Assembly: GCA_016930635.1 (NCBI GenBank)
Contig: JAFGGI010000010.1
Coordinates: 1 to 64,000 of the forward strand
Origin: Sedimentisphaerales bacterium
GTDB taxonomy: Bacteria; Planctomycetota; Phycisphaerae; Sedimentisphaerales; UBA12454
Reading direction: 5' to 3'
DNA: 64,000 nucleotides
Position numbers and translations under genes: made by a program
The notes under the pieces: model-generated
What the model was told of the DNA's origin: nothing
What the model saw: the letters and a program-made list of their open reading frames with translations, nothing else
The model's database searches: none
Shown here: one piece after another, positions 7,973 to 15,962 of the stretch
Layout of the letters: every line of letters starts with the position of its first letter
Numbering within the stretch: position 1 is the first letter of the stretch

Positions 7973-9196
7973 ATGATGAAAAGTAGTTACTGCATATTGT
8001 TATGCGCGATAATTTTCTGCGGCAGTTGTTTTGCAGACAGCTTTACAGTCAATACCGCGGTGTATGATGTTTATGGTGCTGCATCTGTCGCGGTTGATAT
8101 AAATAATGTGCCGGTGATGGTCTGTGAAAATGATTATATAGATCTTCTGCTGATAAACCAGACGTCTTTCGGTTATGAGGCAAATTCAATCCCGCAAACT
8201 CTTGATGCTGAAATGCCGCAACTGGCAGTTACATCCAATAATGAACTGGCGCTTTGTTTTAGAGGCAGCGGGGGGGTACTTTGGTATGGCAGCAAGGGCA
8301 GCTGGTTCGACTGGACTTTTTCGCAGGTGGAAAGCTCGACCGTTACCGCCTGTGATTTGGCTTTAACATCCAGCGATATTCCACATATTGCTTATGGCCG
8401 GGCACAATCGATATATAGGGTTTTTTATGATGTACGATCTGGTCAGTGGATAAAAGAGCATCTGACAGGTTTTGGTACTTTGACAAGCTATAAAGTGGAC
8501 ATAGCTGTGTCGGGCGATGATAAAGTGATGGTCTTGTGTGCTGAAGGACCGAACCTGTTTACAGCGGTTTGCCAGGATGGTTTGTGGAGATATCTTCCTG
8601 CTATAGACGTCAGTGCACTTATTAGAAGTCTGGACTGTTCATTTACGGCTGATAATCTGCCTGCAGTTGCTTATATAAATGGCAACCAGCTTGTCTATGC
8701 GGTGTATGTGAATGATATAATCGGCTGGGTTGAGACTGTTATTACAGATACTGTGGGTTCGCATCCATCATATTCGGTCTCACTGGCTCACAGCTCGACG
8801 GGGACGCCCGGCATTGCATATATAGATGATTATAAACTTATGTATGCAACAAATGTAACGGCACTTTGGACGACAACGGAGATTGATGAAAGAGGAGTTT
8901 ATCCTGATCTGATTTTTGACCATGAAGACAGGCCCTTGATAGCTTACAGAAGTGAGGATACTTGTCTTAATAGTATGCCAGTAATAAAACTGGCAGGTAT
9001 TGGTTTGGAGGGATTTAACATAACAGATATAAATAACGACAAATCTGTGAATTTCGAGGACTTTGCCGTTATGGCAGAATACTGGATGGATATTTTGCCG
9101 CAGCCTGATATTTCTGTTGGTGATTTTAATTTAGATTCTAATGTTGATCCTGTTGACTTGAAATGGCTGACGTGTAACTGGCTGTGGCAAGGCTGA
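7973..9196 (+). CDS. Secreted protein with C-terminal dockerin-like repeats, paralogous body to the upstream gene
   Basis: Signal peptide; 'DINNDKSVNFEDFAVMAEYWM...DFNLDSNVDPVDLKWLTCNWL' resembles dockerin type I duplicates. Confidence 0.8.
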   Translation: MMKSSYCILLCAIIFCGSCFADSFTVNTAVYDVYGAASVAVDINNVPVMVCENDYIDLLLINQTSFGYEANSIPQTLDAEMPQLAVTSNNELALCFRGSGGVLWYGSKGSWFDWTFSQVESSTVTACDLALTSSDIPHIAYGRAQSIYRVFYDVRSGQWIKEHLTGFGTLTSYKVDIAVSGDDKVMVLCAEGPNLFTAVCQDGLWRYLPAIDVSALIRSLDCSFTADNLPAVAYINGNQLVYAVYVNDIIGWVETVITDTVGSHPSYSVSLAHSSTGTPGIAYIDDYKLMYATNVTALWTTTEIDERGVYPDLIFDHEDRPLIAYRSEDTCLNSMPVIKLAGIGLEGFNITDINNDKSVNFEDFAVMAEYWMDILPQPDISVGDFNLDSNVDPVDLKWLTCNWLWQG

Positions 9197-9262
9197 TAAG
9201 ATTACGCAAAATGGTCGCAGTGTGAATTGTTTTGCGCAACAAATTATTTAATTTGTCTATTC

Positions 9263-9371
9263 GGCTCGACAGGTGGACAGAGAGTCTTGCCAAGGAGGAT
9301 GGAGAAATAGAGCCGGCGGCTACTCCGCCTGCCTCAATAAAAGGAGACTTCTGCACCTGCCGAGCCTTTTT
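9263..9371 (+). ncRNA. Candidate structured RNA, ~109 nt, family unassigned
   Basis: Paired segments GGCTCG/CGAGCC, CAGGTG/CACCTG, CAGA/TCTG, AGTCT/AGACT; inner hairpin GGCGG-CTACT-CCGCC; T5 at 9367-9371. Confidence 0.6.
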
Positions 9372-9406
9372 CACATCTTGAAAATGTCAAATTAGGAACC
9401 CTTTTC

Positions 9407-9494
9407 AGCGCATACGAATTTTATAAACGTGTTATCCACAACGTAACCAGCCTGTCTTTCCTGGGTTAACACGAATTTAAAAATTTTATGCGCT
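9407..9494. repeat. 88-bp quasi-palindrome followed by T-rich tract (terminator or structured RNA)
   Basis: AGCGCATAcgAATTTT...GTGTTA ... TAACACgaattt...ATGCGCT, then TTTTTCTTTTTTTT. Confidence 0.65.
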
Positions 9495-9652
9495 TTTTCT
9501 TTTTTTTCAGAAACTTTCTCGGACCTGAACGTATATATAATAGAAGCTTTTAAGCCTGAGAGTAATGATGGAAGCTTTTAAGTATGTGTTTACTGAATTG
9601 AGTTATAGCTGTTTCATTTTTAGGTTTGCACTTTGTGAAAGGAGGCACGGCT

Positions 9653-10414
9653 ATGGAAAAGGCACGAATATTAGCAGACATACTTGGGCGGGTTCGGGAC
9701 GGTGAAGACCCGGCAAAAATCAGGCAGGAATCACGTCAGCTTCTTACAACTCTAAGACTCAGCGATATCAGCAAAGCTCACAAGTATTTACTCGGTTCAG
9801 GTCTGTCGCTTGAGCAGTTTCGTTCATTAGTTTATGCATTTGCCTCAATTCTGGGTGACCAATTTGCGCTTTTGCGGGCGAATCTTTCACCAAATCATCC
9901 TATCAGGAAGGTGCTTGCAGAACATGAGATGTTCGAATGTTTCCTTGCGGACCTTAATGAGGCAAATCTTGATCTGCAGGATACCCAGGGTTTGACGGAC
10001 CTCAGCAGTGAGTTCCGCAATCTTGCTCATATAGCAGGACACCTTCAGTCGCTGGATATTCACGACCAGAGAGAAGATGACCTGATTTTCCCGGTTCTGG
10101 CAGGTTATCCCTGTGGAAGTATCTGTGCGGTCCTGCAAAGGGCGCACGGCAGGATAAAAAATATGGTCGGCAATCTTACAATGACAATAAATAATTTTAA
10201 TCGTTTTGAACCTGAGCAATTCAAAATCCAGATTAACGCGATCTCCTGCGCGATAGTCCCGATCGTCAGAGAGCACATATTTCAGGAGGATAATATTCTT
10301 TATCCTGTTGCTTTGGATGTGATAGGTGATGACAAGGTCTGGCGGCGGGTGAAGCAGCTCAGTGATGATATGGGCTATTGCGGATTTGATTCGCAACCCT
10401 GTTGTTGTACTTGA
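9653..10414 (+). CDS. Hemerythrin HHE / DUF438-like domain protein
   Basis: Histidine-rich helical pattern 'HIAGHLQSLDIHDQREDDLIFPVL' and 'REHIFQEDNILYPVAL'. Confidence 0.75.
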   Translation: MEKARILADILGRVRDGEDPAKIRQESRQLLTTLRLSDISKAHKYLLGSGLSLEQFRSLVYAFASILGDQFALLRANLSPNHPIRKVLAEHEMFECFLADLNEANLDLQDTQGLTDLSSEFRNLAHIAGHLQSLDIHDQREDDLIFPVLAGYPCGSICAVLQRAHGRIKNMVGNLTMTINNFNRFEPEQFKIQINAISCAIVPIVREHIFQEDNILYPVALDVIGDDKVWRRVKQLSDDMGYCGFDSQPCCCT

Positions 10415-10519
10415 TCCCGTGCCTATTTGTATTTTAGCAGCAACTTTTAAAACTGAAAACACTTACCAAAACCAAAAAAGAATCGGTTTTATAATACTGT
10501 TATTGCAAGTAGGCACGGG
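10413..10519. repeat. Short element bounded by terminal inverted repeats (CCCGTGCCTAYTTG)
   Basis: CCCGTGCCTATTTG at the left end and CAAGTAGGCACGGG at the right end, 13/14 complementary, ~107 bp; begins at the hemerythrin TGA. Confidence 0.7.
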
Positions 10520-10566
10520 GCGCTTTGCTGGCAGGGGGGTGGTTGTTGGCTGAGAAGATTAATGCT

Positions 10567-10599
10567 CAAAACTCCTCTTTTTAAAAGAGGAGTTTTTAT
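10567..10599 (-). terminator. Rho-independent terminator (possibly bidirectional)
   Basis: aaaACTCCTCTTTTtAAAAGAGGAGTttttat. Confidence 0.8.
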
Positions 10600-11477
10600 T
10601 TATCTGTCAAAAACGCCTCGTTTATCAGTCTTATCCATTTGGTTTTCTTGTCTTCAGTAACGGAATCGGTCTTACAGGTATATGCAAGCCTGTAGATGCC
10701 GTCTTTGCCTCTTATCAGGTGAGCTATTTCATATTGTCCCGCCCATTGGCCGCAGCTGTCATACTGCCATTGGTAGATGACATTGTCAATTTCGCTTCTG
10801 GTCAGGCTCCACTGGAAGCCCTGGCACTGCTGTTTTTCAAATTCGATTTTTACTATTTTGGCCAGTTCCATCGGCATGATATTTTTGTCGCTGTCGGGTA
10901 TGAATTGGGTTGTGACCATCTCGCTGAGGTTTTCGGCGGATTCATCTTTTAAAATATACTCGACAATATTCGGGAGGTTGCTGTCTTGGGGATAACTTTC
11001 TACCCATTGCCTGTCGTCAAAGCTGAATGATATTTTTTGCATCGGCTGTTGGGGCTCCTGTTTGATTTGAGCTTTTTTAACTCCATTTCTAAAAGCGGCA
11101 TCGCAATAAGTAGTCTTTTTTAGAGTATCGATTTTCTTTGTTTTTGAAGTATCTGAATAAACATCCACAACTATTTTATAATACCATTTATCCCAGTTTT
11201 TCATTGGGTCGCTGATGAAATAGACGACGCCGTTTGTGCGGTCTGCCTGGCTGAGTGTGTGTTCATAAATTCTCCGGCCTCGGGGGGTCTCGAAATTGGC
11301 TACGAACAAAGCATCATTAGGCACTGAATCATCTATATTGATGATAATATAATTGCTGACAGAGGCGTCTTCATATATGAGCAGTTCGGATGTTTTTACA
11401 CTCAGTCCGCCTTTTTGTTGTGATTGACAGCCTGTTAGTATCAGAACAGATAAAAATACTAAAGTTTTAAGTCTCAT
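10596..11477 (-). CDS. Lipoprotein, unknown function
   Basis: MRLKTLVFLSVLILTGCQ lipobox. Confidence 0.75.
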   Translation of the reverse strand: MRLKTLVFLSVLILTGCQSQQKGGLSVKTSELLIYEDASVSNYIIINIDDSVPNDALFVANFETPRGRRIYEHTLSQADRTNGVVYFISDPMKNWDKWYYKIVVDVYSDTSKTKKIDTLKKTTYCDAAFRNGVKKAQIKQEPQQPMQKISFSFDDRQWVESYPQDSNLPNIVEYILKDESAENLSEMVTTQFIPDSDKNIMPMELAKIVKIEFEKQQCQGFQWSLTRSEIDNVIYQWQYDSCGQWAGQYEIAHLIRGKDGIYRLAYTCKTDSVTEDKKTKWIRLINEAFLTDK

Positions 11478-11529
11478 CGTCTTATCACAGCTTTATACTG
11501 TATTAACTATAACCGGTTAAATACATTTT

Positions 11530-11952
11530 TTATTGTTTTAAAGAGATCAAATGTTCTTTTATAAACTGTTCTATAGCAGAGACAGTCTGTGATTTAAAAT
11601 CAGCAGGACTTTGTGCAACCCAGATTGTAAAATTGTAAAATTCCTGAATATCTGCTTTTATCCATTTGCCGTTTTTATTGAGAAACAACAGCAGGGTAGT
11701 AATGGCAAGTCTTTTATTGCCGTTTTGAAAAGGATGATTTTTTATCATAAGGTAAAATAACATTGCCGTCCGCAAAGTAAGTGCTGGATACAGATATTTT
11801 TTGTCGAATTTTTGGAAGGGTGTAAATAAGCAGCTTTCGAGTATATTAGGAAATCTTGTAGTGAAGTCCGGTATTGGTTCATTGAAACTTAAGTGTTCCT
11901 GAGCCAGACTAAAAGCTATATGTTCAACTTCCTGCACAGTTAAAGGCTGCAT
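11530..11952 (-). CDS. doc: Doc-like (Fic/Doc) toxin
   Basis: HPFQNGNKRLA matches the Doc-type motif; two-gene unit with an HTH partner. Confidence 0.85.
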   Translation of the reverse strand: MQPLTVQEVEHIAFSLAQEHLSFNEPIPDFTTRFPNILESCLFTPFQKFDKKYLYPALTLRTAMLFYLMIKNHPFQNGNKRLAITTLLLFLNKNGKWIKADIQEFYNFTIWVAQSPADFKSQTVSAIEQFIKEHLISLKQ

Positions 11953-12203
11953 TACTCTGCTCCAAGTTGTTTAAGCAGCGGTCCGTATTGTTTGACAACC
12001 TTTTTAACGACACGGTCAATTTCATGCTTTTTGGCGGATGTAAGTTTTTTGCCGAGGATCTGGTTTACGGTTTTATCTGTGATGACGTAATTTCTGCCGA
12101 TTTTTTCCGCAGGGATTTTGCCTGCTTTAACCTTTTTATATACAGCTATTCTGCTTATTCCAAGAATCTGGGCAAACTCACGTATTGTAATGTATTTTTT
12201 CAT
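11952..12203 (-). CDS. Excisionase/MerR-like HTH protein, putative antitoxin
   Basis: 'ITIREFAQILGISRIAVYKKVKAGKIPAEKIGRNYVI' HTH_17-like; overlaps doc by 1 nt. Confidence 0.8.
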   Translation of the reverse strand: MKKYITIREFAQILGISRIAVYKKVKAGKIPAEKIGRNYVITDKTVNQILGKKLTSAKKHEIDRVVKKVVKQYGPLLKQLGAE

Positions 12204-12248
12204 AACCTCCTTAAAATAAGGATATTACGATGTTAACTAAAGGCTAAT

Positions 12249-12268
12249 AAGTTAACATAGGTTAACTT
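12249..12268. promoter_or_regulatory. Candidate TA operator palindrome
   Basis: AAGTTAAC-atag-GTTAACTT just upstream of the HTH gene; further TTAAC half-sites at ~12231 and ~12290. Confidence 0.65.
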
Positions 12269-12326
12269 ATATATCATAGATTAACAAGAATAAGGTTTTT
12301 TGTCAAATATTTTTGGGTGTTTTCTA

Positions 12327-12983
12327 TTATTTCCAGTCAATCACTTCATCAGACGCCTGGGCCAGGTTCGGTGCGTAAAAATCGGCGCCTGTCAATACCT
12401 CGTGATTGAAACTTGATGTTATTGCCAGGCTTTTTGCTCCTGCGGCTTTTGCAGCCTGTATTCCGCTGAGGGCATCTTCTATGACCAGGCATTCGGCTGC
12501 CTGCAGGCCCATTTTTTCTGCTGCCAACAGAAATATATCAGGTGCGGGTTTTGTATGTGTGACATTGTTGGCGGTTACGATGGCATCGAAAGTCTCAGGA
12601 GGGATTTTTATCTGTTTAAGGTTGCCCTGAGCTTTTCGTATATCTGCGCTTGTGGCAATAGCGGTTTTTTTGCCGAGCTTTTTGCATTTATCAATAAATT
12701 CCTTAGCGCCGGGCAGGGGATTGAGTTTGCCGTTGATAAGTTCAAGATAAATATCGTAAGTACGACTCGTTGCCTTCGTAAGGTCTATGGGGAAATCATA
12801 GTTTTTGGCCATTTGCTTGATGCAGTTTTTTTCACCTGTTCCTGTGTAGGGGTGAAAATCCTCAGGGATGATCTTGAGGCCGAACTCATCGAACATCCGG
12901 GTTACCGCTTCAATAATATAAGGCTCGGAGTCCAGCAGAACGCCGTCCATATCGAAGATTATGCCTTTTGGTAATGTACTCAT
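12327..12983 (-). CDS. HAD-superfamily hydrolase (beta-phosphoglucomutase-like)
   Basis: FDMDGVLLDSEP; VIEDALSGIQAAKAAG. Confidence 0.9.
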   Translation of the reverse strand: MSTLPKGIIFDMDGVLLDSEPYIIEAVTRMFDEFGLKIIPEDFHPYTGTGEKNCIKQMAKNYDFPIDLTKATSRTYDIYLELINGKLNPLPGAKEFIDKCKKLGKKTAIATSADIRKAQGNLKQIKIPPETFDAIVTANNVTHTKPAPDIFLLAAEKMGLQAAECLVIEDALSGIQAAKAAGAKSLAITSSFNHEVLTGADFYAPNLAQASDEVIDWK

Positions 12984-13462
12984 GAGCCTTTCAGTTTTTT
13001 TATTGTTTCAAGCTCGATGACAGCCTGTTTGTCTTTTTGACGGTTCATTGTTTTTTTTGCTTCAATCAGTGCATCTATATCCAGCACTTGTATTTTTAAG
13101 CTGTCAGTTTCAATTGAGATGCTTTTGTCTTTAGCCTGTTGATAATTTCCAACACCTTTGACAAAACTGATACAGTCAAGTTGTCCCAGGTCAGTGTCAA
13201 GATATAGATTTTTATATTGTTGGCAATTTTCTTCTGTAAGCTGCAGTTTCAATTTATTGGGTGTCATTCTATGGACGGGATTTATATCTGCTAATGCTTT
13301 CTGCATTTTCAGGAGATTTTGTTTGTCGAAATCAAGGCATATATCAATATCCTGTGTAACGTAGTTGCAGCCATGCGTGATACCGGCAAATCCGCCTATT
13401 AAAACGAATTCAACATTGTTTTGGGCCAGTTTTTGAAGCAGGATAAAAAAATCGTCTTTCAT
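12980..13462 (-). CDS. Nucleotidyltransferase-fold protein
   Basis: 'VEFVLIGGFAGITHGCNYVTQDIDICLDF' NTase motif; ORF 12980..13480, internal start MKDDFF at 13462. Confidence 0.8.
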   Translation of the reverse strand: MKDDFFILLQKLAQNNVEFVLIGGFAGITHGCNYVTQDIDICLDFDKQNLLKMQKALADINPVHRMTPNKLKLQLTEENCQQYKNLYLDTDLGQLDCISFVKGVGNYQQAKDKSISIETDSLKIQVLDIDALIEAKKTMNRQKDKQAVIELETIKKLKGS

Positions 13463-13610
13463 CCCGCACCTTCTTTCCATTCTTTTTCATTTAGGTTTAT
13501 TGTCATTATGTTTTCGTACCAGCTATATATTTTTCCAGATAATTTTAAAGATGCTTCTTGTTTTCCAATAGTCATTTTTCTATAAACTGAATATTTATAA
13601 GGTGCGGGAT
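13461..13610. repeat. Short TIR-bounded element copy A (ATCCCGCACCTT...AAGGTGCGGGAT)
   Basis: 12-bp perfect TIRs at 13461-13472 and 13599-13610; shares internal 'ctatatatttttccaga' with the copy at 51195-51300. Confidence 0.85.
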
Positions 13611-13778
13611 TCATATTTTTTTAGCCTTTTGCAGACGACGAACCAAATCGAGAGCTGCCTGATGGCGTCTTATTCTCTCGGCCGGGGTTCGTTTTAGATT
13701 TGCCTTAAGCATTTCTATGTCGATGCCGTAATCTATGGCTTTTTGCATGTTGTCTGGTTGTGTGCTTTTTCTGTTCAT
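13611..13778 (-). CDS. Small 55-aa protein upstream of the nucleotidyltransferase
   Basis: Own translation: MNRKSTQPDNMQKAIDYGIDIEMLKANLKRTPAERIRRHQAALDLVRRLQKAKKI; shorter than the ORF-track cutoff. Confidence 0.65.
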   Translation of the reverse strand: MNRKSTQPDNMQKAIDYGIDIEMLKANLKRTPAERIRRHQAALDLVRRLQKAKKI

Positions 13779-13815
13779 AATATTAATATAACATCATTCT
13801 GATTTTTTTCAATCA

Positions 13816-14877
13816 TTAGACTTTTTTATTAATTCTGTCTGCACCTAATTGGCCGCAGGCGGCTTTGATGTTCCTGCCCCTGCGGAACCTTATTATGGTT
13901 TCAATATCGGCCTGCATAAGGATGTCCTTGAAAGTTTTTATTCTGTGCTGCGGGCTCGGCACAAAATCACAGCCCGGATGGGGGTTATATTCGATCAGAT
14001 TCACACCTGCCTTTATACCCTTTAGTATCTGGATAAGTTTCTTTGCGCAATCGGCGCTGTCATTCAGCTTGTCTATCATACAATATTCGATAGTAATCCT
14101 TCGGCCGGTCTTTTCCTGATAGGATTTAAGGGCATCTAATATTTGCTTGAGAGGATATTTATTAGCTGCAGGTACAATCTGCTTTCTAAGTTTGTCATCG
14201 GCTGCGTGGAGTGAGAGAGCAAGTCTGGGATGGATATCTTCGTCGGCAAGTTTTCTTATGCCTTCAGTTATGCCAACGGTTGAAATTGTCTGTTTTCGGA
14301 TGCCGATATTTTTGCCATCGGCATTATTAAGGATTTTCACGGCAGTTATAGTATTTTCATAGTTTTCAAAAGGCTCACCCATACCCATAAAAACGATATT
14401 GTTTATTTTACAGCCGCTGTCTTTGGAAATCGTATTTACCTGGCCGACTATTTCACCTGCAGTCAGATTCCTCTGGAATTTAAGATATCCTGTCGCGCAG
14501 AACTTACAGCCAAGCCGACAGCCTATTTGCGTTGAAAGGCAAATTGTCTTTCTTCCTGTCTCTGTCAGAAGGACGGATTCGATGTTCTGTTTATCGTGCG
14601 TCTGAAAGAGGTATTTTTCTGTGCCGTCGGGGTCGGTAAGTTTTTCGATTATTTTGAGCTGTGAGATGAAAAAGCCTTCATCGCAGAGCTTTTTGCGCAG
14701 CTCTTTCGGCAGGGGAGTGATAAGGTCTATATCGCTTATATCCTGCTGATGAATGAAGCTGAATATGTATTTTGCCAAATAGGCCTTGGCGCCGAGATTT
14801 TCGACGATTTGCTTCAATTGAGCCGTTGTTTTGCCTTTAAGGTCATAGTCCATAGCGGGCCAGTTTAACCAAAACAT
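13816..14877 (-). CDS. rlmN: 23S rRNA (adenine2503-C2)-methyltransferase, radical SAM
   Basis: 'CLSTQIGCRLGCKFCATGYLKFQRNLTAGEIVGQV'; 'GMGEPFENYENT'. Confidence 0.95.
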   Translation of the reverse strand: MFWLNWPAMDYDLKGKTTAQLKQIVENLGAKAYLAKYIFSFIHQQDISDIDLITPLPKELRKKLCDEGFFISQLKIIEKLTDPDGTEKYLFQTHDKQNIESVLLTETGRKTICLSTQIGCRLGCKFCATGYLKFQRNLTAGEIVGQVNTISKDSGCKINNIVFMGMGEPFENYENTITAVKILNNADGKNIGIRKQTISTVGITEGIRKLADEDIHPRLALSLHAADDKLRKQIVPAANKYPLKQILDALKSYQEKTGRRITIEYCMIDKLNDSADCAKKLIQILKGIKAGVNLIEYNPHPGCDFVPSPQHRIKTFKDILMQADIETIIRFRRGRNIKAACGQLGADRINKKV

Positions 14878-15009
14878 TGTCTTTTGTCGAGGCAGATTGT
14901 TTTTTATGGGACGGGATAAAAAAGTTTTTTCAAGTATAATTTGGTTTTCCCATAAAGCGAATCTTATATTTTATTCAGAGAAATATTGTACGGAATTAGG
15001 GTTACTTTG

Positions 15010-15417
15010 ATGTTTTGTGTTAAAGATCTAACGAGAGGCAAGATTGCTTACATCGATGAGCGCTGGAAGGTGAATGAGGCGGCTGATCTGCTTTGCAGCT
15101 GCGACCAGGTTTTTTTGCCGGTGGTGGACCGTAACCTTGATGCCGTAGGAATAATAACTGAAAAAGATATTCTGAACTGGGTCTGCAACGGCAGAGATAA
15201 GGAAGCAAAAGTCTCGGAATGTATGCGGACAGAATTTGCAACTGTTGAAAATAATGTGAGCCTGATCGAGCTGGTGTATATATTCGCCAAGGAAAACCAC
15301 AGCCAGATGCTGGTTGTCTCGAAAAGGCATGTCATAGGACTTATCAAAAGAAGCGTTGTATTGAAGTATCTGCTCGACAGGAGGAAAGCTGCCAGACAGG
15401 CAGCACTTGGCACATAG
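15010..15417 (+). CDS. CBS-domain pair protein
   Basis: 'VGIITEKDILNW' CBS motif; adjacent to a second CBS protein; start within ORF 14986..15417. Confidence 0.8.
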   Translation: MFCVKDLTRGKIAYIDERWKVNEAADLLCSCDQVFLPVVDRNLDAVGIITEKDILNWVCNGRDKEAKVSECMRTEFATVENNVSLIELVYIFAKENHSQMLVVSKRHVIGLIKRSVVLKYLLDRRKAARQAALGT

Positions 15418-15437
15418 AAGAAGAAAGTGAGACTACG

Positions 15438-15848
15438 ATGACGCAGGCGGGAAATGTGATGAAAACTGATGTGTTGTGTCTTGAGCCGGATATGCCGATC
15501 GATGAGGCGCTCGAGCTTATGCGGCAGAAAAATACCATATCAGCTCCGGTTTTGAACGACGACGATACCCTGGCCGGTATTCTTGTGGAGTCCGATGTTA
15601 TCAAGATGTTTGTCCATCCTGATATGGGCGGCAGAGAGGGTGCAACTGTTGCTGATTTTATGATGGTCGGCGTCATAACTGAAGATGCCGACAGCGATAT
15701 CGGACAGCTCAGCTGGAGTCTTTTGAATCATCATTTCAGGCAGGTGCCCATCGTTTGCAATGGAAAATTCGTCGGCATGGCCAGCAGGAAAGACCTGCTG
15801 CGGCATATGCTCGGTTTAAAGGACAAGGAAGAAGACGAAGAAGAGTAA
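15438..15848 (+). CDS. CBS-domain pair protein
   Basis: 'LAGILVESDVIKMF', 'FVGMASRKDLLRHML'. Confidence 0.85.
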   Translation: MTQAGNVMKTDVLCLEPDMPIDEALELMRQKNTISAPVLNDDDTLAGILVESDVIKMFVHPDMGGREGATVADFMMVGVITEDADSDIGQLSWSLLNHHFRQVPIVCNGKFVGMASRKDLLRHMLGLKDKEEDEEE

Positions 15849-15962
15849 TTTCAGGTTTTGTCCCCTGATTTGCATATCGACAGTCAAAATAGCATTTGAC
15901 CTGCGCTGAAACTGTAAGTACAATTCCATCTTAGATTATGGTTTTTGCGGAGATCGGCTAAG

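Noticed and set aside
9432-9440. Perfect DnaA-box 9-mer TTATCCACA
   Set aside because: Single isolated occurrence; insufficient to call an origin or DnaA-regulated site.
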